The notes below the pieces were generated by a model that had not been told where the DNA came from, searched no databases, and worked only from the letters and a program-made list of their open reading frames with translations. This document shows positions 51,307-60,475 of a stretch of 64,000 nt of DNA, one piece after another. Origin of the DNA: Brevibacillus sp. DP1.3A (lineage in GTDB: Bacteria > Bacillota > Bacilli > Brevibacillales > Brevibacillaceae); assembly GCF_013284245.2 (NCBI RefSeq), contig NZ_CP085876.1:5962001-6026000 (forward strand). Direction: 5' to 3'. Numbering within the stretch: the first letter of the stretch is position 1; each line of letters begins with the position of its first letter. Both the position numbers and the translations under genes were made by a program.

Positions 51307-54126
51307 ATGTCGGTCAGAATCACCCGAACAGGCACCGAAGTCGTCCTGGATCATAATGAGTTGGCCAACAAGGGAAAACGTACCCATGCTGAAATCGACT
51401 CCTACCTCCAGGAGCTAGATGATGCCAGAGAAGATAAACCTAGCTTAAAGGAAAAATTCCGTGAGCTAAAAAACAAAGACGATGAACAGGATCGTCAGCT
51501 TGATGCCGTGAAAAGTGATGTTTCTACCTTTCAAACGCGGCTGAATACGTTATCGTCAATTGTCAGTGCAGCAGAAGCGAAAAATCAGACCCAAGATCTC
51601 CGTCTTTCGCAAGTCGAACAAAAAAACGCACAGCAAGACCAAGCCATTCTAAAGCTGCAAAGCGATGTCTCCTCTAACCCGAACGCCGAGGTGGTCGCTG
51701 CGCGCAGGGATCGGGATGGGAAGACTTTTCCCAGTCTAAAAGCTCGGTTGGATGACATGCAGGGGAAGATTGGTACTGGAGGCGGCGGGGGAAATAATGG
51801 AGGAGCCTCAAACAGCTCCTTTGATTTGCAGACCCCAATCAATATTTTACTGAATACCTTTCGTGATGCCGAAACACATAGCAGACCCCCCTATCGACAA
51901 AACAACATGTATGTAGATGTATTTAGCGATTCCTCAGGAATTGATAACGAAAAGTCATCTTCTTTTGGGATTATAAATGGTACTGTCTTACCCGGGCTTT
52001 ACGATACAAACATCATCATGTCCAGTCCAACTGAACCCGCGCCTTATCACGTAACCTCGTCTAGTGAAACGTCTGGTTACCCTGGGTGGATGGGAATCAA
52101 CGGAATTTTAACTGATTCCTATTATTCAGATGGAGCGACTCCTCCGGCAGAAGGTCATTGGTGGCAAATTGACTTTTTCGTCCCCAAAATAATTACTAAG
52201 CTCGCAATCCGAGCTATTGGAATCTCAGCTGGACAGTACGGTCTAGCCACGTTTACTCTTCAAGGTTCACAAGACAATACGAATTGGACAGATTTATACG
52301 CTGGATCTCATGCAAACACAGGTTCAGAGTTAGAACACAGCTTTACTAATACCTCTGCATACCGCTATTACCGCCTGGCCAAGCTTCGCAGTTATCGTAG
52401 TGCAAACCCGGTAATTTATACCGGTTGGCACGAGATTAAATTCTATGAAATTATTGACGCTGTTACTCTCGTGACTAAAGCAGTTAATGTTGGCCGCTCT
52501 CCAAAGAAGATTATTACGACTGCGGAGTATACTGACGCGGTCACCTTCGACCTGACCCTTGATGGAACAACTTGGGTAAAGAACATCGAATTAAATAAGC
52601 TACTCGATACCTCTTCACTAAAAGGTACAAATCTCCAATTACGAGCTAACATTCCAGCTACAGGCAGTTTAAAATCTATAGGATTTACTTGGTATGACGA
52701 TAGCATGCTTATTGAGATGCCAGGTAAAGAAGGAGGAGGCAACGATCGGAGCAGCAAAAAACCGTTAGTAGACGTCGTAGCCGCAACCAATATTTTGCGT
52801 AATGCTTATCGGACTTTGGAAAGTACGGTGCAGGGAGCATCCGTTAGGCATAATTTGTATGCAGATGCATTTGTAACTACGTCTGGAATTGATGCCTCAA
52901 AGTCCGAATCCTATCAAATTGGAAACGGAAAATTCACCAAATCAGCAGGCGCTATTTATAGCTGGCACACATTAGGTGTACAGACTGCTTCTTCTGTTGG
53001 AGATTACAGCAATAACAATACTGCCTATCGACCATTCAAAGCAAATGGCACCACACCAATCTATTCTGTTGAAAAAATCGCAGACGATAATGCCGCTGTA
53101 TCTCCAGGCGGATATTCTGATTACTGGCTTCAGAGTGGTACAAGTGCTGACTTATTCATGAAATGGGTGACACCCGTAGAAGTATCCAAAATTATTCTTT
53201 GGATGAACGGCAGTTATGGCGTGGATCACAACTATTGCGATCATCAAATTTTCGTAAAAAATCCTTCAACAGGTAAATGGGAAGCTGTTACTCCAAGGAT
53301 TAATCTCGCTTCCAAGACCGATAAAGGAGTACATGGGGACGGTTCATGGCACTACCCCATTACCCTGGACTATCTCATTAATGAGGTCAAAGTAACGGTA
53401 TGGAATAAAAGCACATACATGACCGTTACTGAGGTACAAATCCTGCAAGCATCTGATAAAAATCCTGTCATGGTTTCCAAACCGATTCCATTGACAAAAG
53501 CTCCGACCCATCTTGTGCTGGATGCTGAGTATGAAGGTAAAATCAGCATTGATCTGTCATTGGATGGGGGAACTACATTCACAACAGGCGTTCCTTTGAA
53601 CCAATTGGTTGATGTTACAACTCTCGTAGCAGGTACTTCTCTAGTCATTCGAGCCAATCTGAGTGATAAAGCAGTACTAAACAGTATAGGCTTCATTTGG
53701 TATGACGAGGACACGCTACCGACTTATACAGATACGGTAGGTGGAAGTTCTGGAGGTAACATACCTGGTAATGGTGTTTCCGTCATTCAAGTAGAGAAAT
53801 ACGGAGTTATCGCCTCTCCTACTTCTCCCTCAGAAGTAAATATCACCATCCCCTACACTTCTGACTATAAATTACCTCCAATTGGGATTTTGAAGTTTGC
53901 CCCCGGTGAACAAAACTACTCTTTCGAAATTGCATCCTTTTCTAGTAACGAGGCCACTAACTTTGACCATGACAATTATATGGAGCTGGATGGTACGCTA
54001 CGGCTTAAAACTGACTACTCAATTGAATTGACAGAAGACGTCGTGCTTCCATCTGGTAATAGTGTGTACTCATTGACTCTTGATGTGAATCAATATTCGA
54101 GTATTGAGAAAATCAAGGTGACTTGA
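51307..54126 (+). CDS. Discoidin-type tail fibre with coiled-coil stalk
   Basis: The 939-residue protein has an N-terminal coiled coil (about 20-125, KFRELKNKDDEQDRQLDAVK). The upper-fibre signature AARRDRDGKTFPSLKARLDD and a Gly hinge (GTGGGGGNNGG) follow. Two units come next, each starting with a helix plus (V/A)DxFxxxSGID. The first includes a clear F5/8C discoidin domain (HWWQIDFFVPKIITKLAI, YRYYRLAKLRSY). Each unit ends in a small beta domain closing with IGF(T/I)WYD. It is a trimeric receptor-binding fibre by analogy with lactococcal and Bacillus phages (inference). Confidence 0.75.
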   Translation: MSVRITRTGTEVVLDHNELANKGKRTHAEIDSYLQELDDAREDKPSLKEKFRELKNKDDEQDRQLDAVKSDVSTFQTRLNTLSSIVSAAEAKNQTQDLRLSQVEQKNAQQDQAILKLQSDVSSNPNAEVVAARRDRDGKTFPSLKARLDDMQGKIGTGGGGGNNGGASNSSFDLQTPINILLNTFRDAETHSRPPYRQNNMYVDVFSDSSGIDNEKSSSFGIINGTVLPGLYDTNIIMSSPTEPAPYHVTSSSETSGYPGWMGINGILTDSYYSDGATPPAEGHWWQIDFFVPKIITKLAIRAIGISAGQYGLATFTLQGSQDNTNWTDLYAGSHANTGSELEHSFTNTSAYRYYRLAKLRSYRSANPVIYTGWHEIKFYEIIDAVTLVTKAVNVGRSPKKIITTAEYTDAVTFDLTLDGTTWVKNIELNKLLDTSSLKGTNLQLRANIPATGSLKSIGFTWYDDSMLIEMPGKEGGGNDRSSKKPLVDVVAATNILRNAYRTLESTVQGASVRHNLYADAFVTTSGIDASKSESYQIGNGKFTKSAGAIYSWHTLGVQTASSVGDYSNNNTAYRPFKANGTTPIYSVEKIADDNAAVSPGGYSDYWLQSGTSADLFMKWVTPVEVSKIILWMNGSYGVDHNYCDHQIFVKNPSTGKWEAVTPRINLASKTDKGVHGDGSWHYPITLDYLINEVKVTVWNKSTYMTVTEVQILQASDKNPVMVSKPIPLTKAPTHLVLDAEYEGKISIDLSLDGGTTFTTGVPLNQLVDVTTLVAGTSLVIRANLSDKAVLNSIGFIWYDEDTLPTYTDTVGGSSGGNIPGNGVSVIQVEKYGVIASPTSPSEVNITIPYTSDYKLPPIGILKFAPGEQNYSFEIASFSSNEATNFDHDNYMELDGTLRLKTDYSIELTEDVVLPSGNSVYSLTLDVNQYSSIEKIKVT

Positions 54127-54163
54127 ATCGCCCCGTGTTTGAATATAAGGAGGTGTACCGTAT
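54127..54163 (+). repeat. Leftover 3' end of a fibre gene
   Basis: Just after the 939-residue gene, in another frame, the codons read RPVFEYKEV followed by a ribosome site. The same peptide and nearly the same bases end the next gene at 55280-55309. This gap is therefore a copy of a gene end, probably a recombination scar. Confidence 0.6.
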
Positions 54164-55309
54164 ATGCCAGTACCAGCAACGACAGGACAATTAAGAACAA
54201 AAGTTTCAGACATGCAGATTGGTGATTATATCATTTGTGAATATTGGCAAAACACAGTAGGCTCAACGGGAAGTCTTAGCTTACTTGGCACAGCAATTCG
54301 TGTCGAAATTCCAGTCACAGGTATGACAGCAGCACCAACAAGCGGAAATGGTGGAACATTTTATTTTGTCAAAGTAGATAAAGGATTGTTAATTGGAGAC
54401 AGAGTTGTAAACCACTCCATTTCATGGGACGCTTTAAATACAGGAAAGCTTATTCAAGGACTACCTTGGAATAATGGAAATATCATTCCTGTAATGACAG
54501 AAGACACAGCTCCCAGTGGCATAGTAAGTGCAAGTAGTAGCTTATCGAATACTCCTCCATGGCATTCTTTTGATGGAGGTATAGCAAATGCTTGGCACTC
54601 TGCAAGCGCTCCATTACCTGCATCTCCAGAATGGATTGCGTATGAATTTACTGAGCCAAAGATAGTAAAGAGGTATGATATTCTTGCATACTCATCAGCA
54701 GACCCAGCAAGACCAAAAGTATGGACTTTTGAAGGATCGAATGATGGAACAACCTGGGATGTACTAGATAGAAAATCAAATAGCACGTGGACAGACAGGA
54801 TGGAGATTGTCATAGACAACAAGACTGCCTATAAAAAATATAGAATACACATCACAGAAAGAGTGGGAACCAATACTTATGTCCGCATAGGAGACATCAG
54901 AATCTATGAAGTGGCAGGTATTATGCGGAGCTTAACAGGTGGAGTTGCTTATGCAGATGCAAATGGAAATAAAACCTTAGATGCCAGATTAAGCAATGGG
55001 GCATGCTTTCCTGTTAACAACGAATATGAACGATATTTAATGGGATTTCCTCAGAGCATGATAAGAAATGGATATACATTGGATGATGTCTTCCATTACA
55101 AAGTGCTTTTTACATGGACGCAAGATACCACTTTGACAGGGTCCCGTATATCAAGTACAGGAACTACTGAAAATCAAGACAATACTAATCGTGTTATAAG
55201 AGGAAATGAGGATAATTTTCCAATATGGAAAGGTCTGGGCATGGGTAATTCATCAATAGCTTATGCGAGTACAGGTTTTCGGCCAGTATTTGAATACAAG
55301 GAGGTATAG
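54164..55309 (+). CDS. Fibre protein with discoidin domain (AT-rich block)
   Basis: The 381-residue protein has an N-terminal beta region containing SWDALNTGKLIQG, an F5/8C discoidin domain at about 120-255 (WIAYEFTEPKIVKRYDILAY, WTFEGSNDGTTWDVLD, YKKYRIHITERVG) and a C-terminal domain ending GFRPVFEYKEV. Sequence from here to 57.5 kb is visibly richer in A and T than neighbouring fibre genes, suggesting a recent import. The gene is a shorter relative of the next one. Confidence 0.72.
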   Translation: MPVPATTGQLRTKVSDMQIGDYIICEYWQNTVGSTGSLSLLGTAIRVEIPVTGMTAAPTSGNGGTFYFVKVDKGLLIGDRVVNHSISWDALNTGKLIQGLPWNNGNIIPVMTEDTAPSGIVSASSSLSNTPPWHSFDGGIANAWHSASAPLPASPEWIAYEFTEPKIVKRYDILAYSSADPARPKVWTFEGSNDGTTWDVLDRKSNSTWTDRMEIVIDNKTAYKKYRIHITERVGTNTYVRIGDIRIYEVAGIMRSLTGGVAYADANGNKTLDARLSNGACFPVNNEYERYLMGFPQSMIRNGYTLDDVFHYKVLFTWTQDTTLTGSRISSTGTTENQDNTNRVIRGNEDNFPIWKGLGMGNSSIAYASTGFRPVFEYKEV

Positions 55310-55312
55310 CAT

Positions 55313-57499
55313 ATGGCTACAATTGGGGATCAGTTACTTACGCCAGAAGCTGGATGGAAAAGATATGACGACGGTGATCCATCTATAAAATACTTGGGAA
55401 CTTTCGTAAGAGAATCAAATCAAAGCTTTTATGGTGGGGCCTCCAACTATGCAACAAGTGCAGATTTTAAGATGAAATTTAATTTTATTGGCACTAGAAT
55501 TAGAATAATAGGTAACCTGTACCAGAACAAACTCCCTAATGTTCCAATAACGATTGATGGTGTCACTGAAACATTCAGTCAGTATGGGGATTTAAAGTTT
55601 CAAGCTTTACAGTACGAAAAAACAGGGTTAGAGAATAAAAAGCATACTGTAGAGATTACAGTTCCTTCCTATGCAGGAAGTATTGGTTTTGACCCAAATA
55701 ACATAAACGTGAAGAACATACAGATTGATGCCATTGATATTGATGCTGATGGTAGGATTTTGCATCCAGATGAAGTAGTTGATGTTAAAGATTTAACTGT
55801 AGGAAAACGTATTCGTTTTAACTACTTGGCACCTGCTGGTGCGTTTGGAAGCATATCTATCGGAAAAGAAATGTTAGGACTTCTTCCCAATGCTCCTGCA
55901 ACAAGTGCAAATGGTGATGGATATTTCATCATGTACGGTACAAATCACAAAGGTGATAAGTTGCTGATGGCTGACCGCAATATCCAAAACATTTCATGGG
56001 ATGCCTTAAATACAGCAGGGATTGCAAGCGGAAGCGGGCTGCCAATAAAAAGCCTGCACACCATTCCAGGATTGTCTGGGTATTCTTCTGCTCTGTGTAA
56101 AGTTTCTGCTTCAACAGAGTATGACAAAGCAAGTTATCATGCATGGAAGGCTTTTGATGGATCAGAGACTACGTACTGGACAAGTACTGCTGCTACTGAA
56201 ACAACAGAAGAGTTTTTAAAGATCGAGTATTCAACGCCAACAAGAATTACTTCGTATTATCTATCTGCCATATACAGTCCGAAAAAATGGGTCTTCGAAG
56301 CTTCTAACGACGGAACTTCTTGGGATATCTTGCATAGTGGAAATGAAGTATCAAGCTGGCACGGTCTTAAAAAGAGCTTCTCATTCAAAAATGATAAAAC
56401 TTACACACAATATCGCATCAGAGTAACAGAACGTTACGTGTGGAACGGACTTTATTATGTCGGCTTTTATACTGCCCAATTGTTCACATCCTCTGATAGA
56501 GAAATAACATTGCGACTGCCGACAGGTGGAGTAAATGCATCGGATAAAGACAACGAATGGGATAAGTACATTACCGACGATCGGATCTGGAATAATGTAA
56601 ATCACGGTTCATGGACCAGTACAACTGATCAATCCAATTCAAAGGCCCGCGTGATTCGAGGTTATAACGGTCTCACAAACTGGACATCTGGGTCAACAGA
56701 GCTTACAACTCCAGGCCGAGGCTTCCGTCCTGCTCTGCAGATTGAGTCAATAAACAATAGATTCCTCGTACAAGACGGTTCAGACGTGAAAACATACACT
56801 TCTTCTGGCTGGGAAACCGTTGGTACTACTCCCCCCACAGATGATATGTTTCTGAATAAAGGCATGCTCGATCTCTCTACATGCGCCCCATACTTGAAAG
56901 ATTTAATAGACAAATCCAACATCAAAATACTTGTTTCTAAACCTGAAAGAGAGCCCACATTTGCTCACCTTACTGGCATCCCAGTACCAAGGATCGTGAA
57001 AATGAAGAATGATACTAGCTTTCTCGGCGTAGCTAAAATCAACTCTTTAACCTTATCAGGTACAGTGCAAGGCGTTTTAATAGTAGCAATAAGTACGGAC
57101 AGTGGAACAACATGGGAAGCAAAACAAAAGGATGGCTCGTGGACAACCGTTGATGTTACTACCCCCATTGATTTCAAAGCAAAAGCAATGACAATAGACG
57201 ATTTCAATAGCATCCAAAACTGGGACGATAAGCTTGGTCAAGCTAGAAACTTGCGATGCGCGTTCTACTTCGAACAGTCTTCATCCGCTGATGAAACAAA
57301 TCTAGACTCCCTTACCATGGATGTAGACTTACTAGATTCCTGGGACATGGCAATGCCAGGAGTAGATTACAAATATGGATATAACCGAAATACCAATCTA
57401 CGAGTCCTTTTACTCTCAGATGGAGATTACAAAATAAACGTAGGCTCTGGCGGTAGCAGTGGCTCCACGATCACAGAAGTAGATGGAGGTACATTCTAA
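55313..57499 (+). CDS. Long fibre protein with discoidin domain (AT-rich block)
   Basis: The 728-residue protein starts ATG after AAGGAGG. Residues 1-140 are a unique ConA- or discoidin-like region (TRIRIIGNLYQNKLPNVPIT). Residues about 160-250 match the start of the preceding gene (SWDALNT). A discoidin domain lies at about 265-400 (WVFEASNDGTSWDILHSG). Then come GFRPALQIESIN, matching the preceding gene's end, and a C-terminal fibre domain. The stop overlaps the next start (TAATG). Confidence 0.72.
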   Translation: MATIGDQLLTPEAGWKRYDDGDPSIKYLGTFVRESNQSFYGGASNYATSADFKMKFNFIGTRIRIIGNLYQNKLPNVPITIDGVTETFSQYGDLKFQALQYEKTGLENKKHTVEITVPSYAGSIGFDPNNINVKNIQIDAIDIDADGRILHPDEVVDVKDLTVGKRIRFNYLAPAGAFGSISIGKEMLGLLPNAPATSANGDGYFIMYGTNHKGDKLLMADRNIQNISWDALNTAGIASGSGLPIKSLHTIPGLSGYSSALCKVSASTEYDKASYHAWKAFDGSETTYWTSTAATETTEEFLKIEYSTPTRITSYYLSAIYSPKKWVFEASNDGTSWDILHSGNEVSSWHGLKKSFSFKNDKTYTQYRIRVTERYVWNGLYYVGFYTAQLFTSSDREITLRLPTGGVNASDKDNEWDKYITDDRIWNNVNHGSWTSTTDQSNSKARVIRGYNGLTNWTSGSTELTTPGRGFRPALQIESINNRFLVQDGSDVKTYTSSGWETVGTTPPTDDMFLNKGMLDLSTCAPYLKDLIDKSNIKILVSKPEREPTFAHLTGIPVPRIVKMKNDTSFLGVAKINSLTLSGTVQGVLIVAISTDSGTTWEAKQKDGSWTTVDVTTPIDFKAKAMTIDDFNSIQNWDDKLGQARNLRCAFYFEQSSSADETNLDSLTMDVDLLDSWDMAMPGVDYKYGYNRNTNLRVLLLSDGDYKINVGSGGSSGSTITEVDGGTF

Positions 57500-57849
57500 T
57501 GACACTTCCCATCAAATTCAAACGAGGTCTAAAAACTAATCTCCCTTCCGTTGCAGCGGTGGGAGAACCTCTTTTCACCACAGATACAAAAGAATTATTT
57601 ATCGGTACAGGTGACGGGATCTCAGCTATTGGAACCGATCCAACTCTGGCAGAAAGAGTGGGCCAACTAGAGAAATATCGCAGTTCCGTATCTCGGACCT
57701 ATACGGAAACATTTGCTTCACCAAAAGTTGATATTGAGAAAACTACTGCATGGTATTCAACCAACGGTGTACGTACCTCTAAAATCCCCTCCATTACAGA
57801 GAATTTCACAGATTTGAGTGCTGTTGATCAAATCAAACTTCGACATTGA
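57499..57849 (+). CDS. Fibre fragment 1: N-terminal attachment part
   Basis: The 116 codons start MTLPIKFKRGLKTNLPSVAA and include GEPLFTTDTKELFIGTG, the attachment domain found at the start of many tail fibres (Mtd-N-like). The frame ends early after the shift near 57830. If translated alone it would give only an attachment stub, which might compete with full fibres. Confidence 0.6.
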   Translation: MTLPIKFKRGLKTNLPSVAAVGEPLFTTDTKELFIGTGDGISAIGTDPTLAERVGQLEKYRSSVSRTYTETFASPKVDIEKTTAWYSTNGVRTSKIPSITENFTDLSAVDQIKLRH

Positions 57850-59692
57850 AAACGGATTAGTAAGATTGAGCAATACCTTTGAAGGAGTCGTAGTATCTTC
57901 TTCTCTTCCAGTAGTAGAAGTGGATAAGCTAACTGTTCAATCAGACTATACGCTTCCTAACGCATTAGGCGTCATCTCTACCAAAAAAGTAACCGGGGAG
58001 AGGGCGTCAAAAGAATCTCACCTAGAACCAACTATTTTAGTTGATCGTTTAAACAGGACTTGGGTTATCAGTTCTGTCTACCGTGAAGGAATTTATGCGG
58101 TTGTAACCAATCCAGATGATTCCGTTGCCTTTGAAGGGTATTTGCATTCGTACAGTGGAACTGGTTACTATGCAGCCTCAAGCATTACGAATGCAGTAGT
58201 TGATCATAACAACAATGTATGGATAGCAGCAGCCATTTTAAACATGCCTGGGTTGATAATTTCTATTAAGCCTGATTTTCAAGCCCTTTCAACTCCCATT
58301 TCTGTAAGAGGAAACACCAGCATTAACTCCACCCCTCCATTTTTAAAACTCCATGTCGATAAAAACAACCGGATCTGGTACTCGTGGGGGTATTCAACTA
58401 CTCTCTATTACGGATGCGCTAATCCAGATGGTACCTTTTTCATCCCTACTACTTCACAAGCTTTCACCCCGTCTACGGTAGTTGACAATGTTGTAATGGT
58501 AGAAGACCGTACAAAAGGCTATGTTTGTTTCATTACACGAGGTAACAGCAATAACACGGTAAGAGCTCTTCGATTAAATTATGATGGAACAAACCCAACC
58601 CAATTCTCTTCGATCGGTAAATCCTCAAGTAAATGGTTACACGCAACCCACGATGAATCAACGGGTATTACGACTATCTTATGCGTTGATAACAATGCTC
58701 CAGTTGTACACCGACTAAACTTGTCAACGGGATCATCCACCACTTTTTCCTTGACCGGATTCATGGCCATTGATCCTTCTTTACCAATTGGATTTGTGTT
58801 ACAAGACAATATTATGCGGGTGTTTTATCATCAACAAACGGTTGGCTCTACTCGTTTTATCTCTATTGATCTCGCAACTTTATCAGTTGTGGAACCGGAC
58901 ACACTTATTCAAAGCGGGACCAATACAACAAGATTATCTGGCTGCATTGACGGAAAAGGAAGATTAACTATTGTCTTAAATACGACCGAGTATTCTTCAA
59001 GCTACTATAGCCTGATAAAAATGTTACGTTATGATACCGTACCTACCTCTGTAACTTTCCAGATTTCCCCTGACGGTGCATCGTGGTTTCCCATATCACT
59101 TGGTGAGGAACTCACCCTTCCTACTAAAACAGACAAGTTAATCGTGAAAATAAAGATGCAGTCACCAAATTACGGGATTTCCCCCACAATTAGAGACTAT
59201 CGTATTTCACTAGGCGGAACGGCAGGAGAAATCACACAAACGTATACTTCATCCACCTTACCATCTGTTACCCCCATTTCTCGTGTTACACTTACTGCCA
59301 ACCAAATTCTCGATGGCGGAGAAATCCTCTGGGAAGTAAGCAATAATGGTGGCGGGTCTTGGCAATCTGCTGAGCTGGGTCAAGAGATTGAATTTGCCAA
59401 TCCAATCAACAGCGATCTTCGAGTCCGTGCGATTCTCCATTCTCCTGCTAGCGAATCAAGCGCCCCCTCTATTCAAGATTTCACTGTAACAAGCGCCAAC
59501 TTATTATTGAACCCCTCCTTAGCAGACCCCAACCTCCCCCAACGAGTCATCGATCTTGAAACCAATCTACTAAAAACAAATTTCCAGCTAATCACTTACA
59601 TGAACGCGACAAAATATGGATTAAAAAACATGGTTGTCGATACTTTCACAGATCTATCTGGTATAGATATCCCGAATAGCCACTGTCTATGA
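57818..59692 (+). CDS. Fibre fragment 2: beta-propeller-like middle
   Basis: The open frame of up to 624 codons has an apparent GTG start at 57818 inside fragment 1 with no good ribosome site. Repeats of the type DRLNRTWVISSVYREGIYA, DHNNNVWIAAAI and DKNNRIWYSWGYS indicate a beta-propeller. Two small beta domains follow (LILDGGEILWEVSNNG-like). It ends early at the second shift near 59681. Confidence 0.55.
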   Translation: MLLIKSNFDIENGLVRLSNTFEGVVVSSSLPVVEVDKLTVQSDYTLPNALGVISTKKVTGERASKESHLEPTILVDRLNRTWVISSVYREGIYAVVTNPDDSVAFEGYLHSYSGTGYYAASSITNAVVDHNNNVWIAAAILNMPGLIISIKPDFQALSTPISVRGNTSINSTPPFLKLHVDKNNRIWYSWGYSTTLYYGCANPDGTFFIPTTSQAFTPSTVVDNVVMVEDRTKGYVCFITRGNSNNTVRALRLNYDGTNPTQFSSIGKSSSKWLHATHDESTGITTILCVDNNAPVVHRLNLSTGSSTTFSLTGFMAIDPSLPIGFVLQDNIMRVFYHQQTVGSTRFISIDLATLSVVEPDTLIQSGTNTTRLSGCIDGKGRLTIVLNTTEYSSSYYSLIKMLRYDTVPTSVTFQISPDGASWFPISLGEELTLPTKTDKLIVKIKMQSPNYGISPTIRDYRISLGGTAGEITQTYTSSTLPSVTPISRVTLTANQILDGGEILWEVSNNGGGSWQSAELGQEIEFANPINSDLRVRAILHSPASESSAPSIQDFTVTSANLLLNPSLADPNLPQRVIDLETNLLKTNFQLITYMNATKYGLKNMVVDTFTDLSGIDIPNSHCL

Positions 59693-59741
59693 CCATACTC
59701 AAAAAAAATTCACTACTGGAATCGTAGATATTGTACCACCC

Positions 59742-60413
59742 ATGACTGCAAACGACTTCCCCGCCCCTTTTATTGTGAGTGCAGACAGTGTTACTGGTGG
59801 AGCTGTGTTTCATATGTTTGACCGCAACTTAGCAAGTGGCTGGAGCACAACTGCAGGTGGACATCATTGGATCAAAATTTTCCTGGGTGAACACGGACAG
59901 ATTGTCGATCGATATCTTCTATCTGGAGGCGCAAAGTACGCTCCTACTTCCTGGCAATTGCAAGGTTCCAATAATAATACGACTTGGGATACGCTCCATT
60001 CTGTTTCCAGTTATGTTTGGACTCGGTATGAAGGCAATGAATTTACTATTCCTACTGAGAACATCAAACCTTATCAATACTATCGATTTTACTCTACCTC
60101 TTCCCAATACGGATCTGGCGTAACCCAAATACAGGAATTACGATTACAAAAGGCCGTAGAACAAAATCATCTACAATCAAAACTCGAGAATACCACTACA
60201 CCGCCAAATAAAATCGTGATTGTCGGAGATGAGACGGTTAATGGTGGAAACATCAAATACCAGGCATCTCGAGATGGTGGAAATACCTGGACAGACGTTC
60301 CCGCACAAACTCTTACAGATATTTCTAGCCAACCGGTTGAAACACAACTCGTCATAAAAGCAATTATTACTGGTAATGCAGAGCTTAATGCATGGGGCTA
60401 TTACTATGAGTAA
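59742..60413 (+). CDS. Fibre fragment 3: discoidin tip
   Basis: The 223 codons from ATG 59742 (no ribosome site) encode a discoidin domain (HHWIKIFLGEHGQIVDRYLL, SWQLQGSNNNTTWDTLHS, YQYYRFYSTSSQYG) and a closing beta domain (INGGNIKYQASRDGGNTWTD-like). It is really the C-terminal end of the broken fibre; the frame is open back to 59676 or earlier. Confidence 0.55.
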   Translation: MTANDFPAPFIVSADSVTGGAVFHMFDRNLASGWSTTAGGHHWIKIFLGEHGQIVDRYLLSGGAKYAPTSWQLQGSNNNTTWDTLHSVSSYVWTRYEGNEFTIPTENIKPYQYYRFYSTSSQYGSGVTQIQELRLQKAVEQNHLQSKLENTTTPPNKIVIVGDETVNGGNIKYQASRDGGNTWTDVPAQTLTDISSQPVETQLVIKAIITGNAELNAWGYYYE

Positions 60414-60475
60414 GACAAATTAGCTCATACAAGACGCGACTGCCAAGCTAGACGGAAGGAAATGGAGGATTACTC

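Larger units (their letters stand above)
57499..60413 (+). pseudogene. Fibre gene broken by two single-base shifts
   Basis: Three consecutive open frames join into one fibre of about 970 residues if one base is removed at two places. At 57828-57834 (GATCAAATCAAAC) dropping an A joins ...DLSAVDQ to SNFDIEN. At 59678-59684 (AATAGCCACTG) dropping a C joins DIPNS to TVYDHTQKKF. Both are extra bases in short homopolymers. The rebuilt protein has an Mtd-like N-terminus, a beta-propeller-like middle and a discoidin tip, parallel to the intact gene at 60476. It could be a pseudogene, phase-variable, or carry sequencing errors. Confidence 0.7.
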
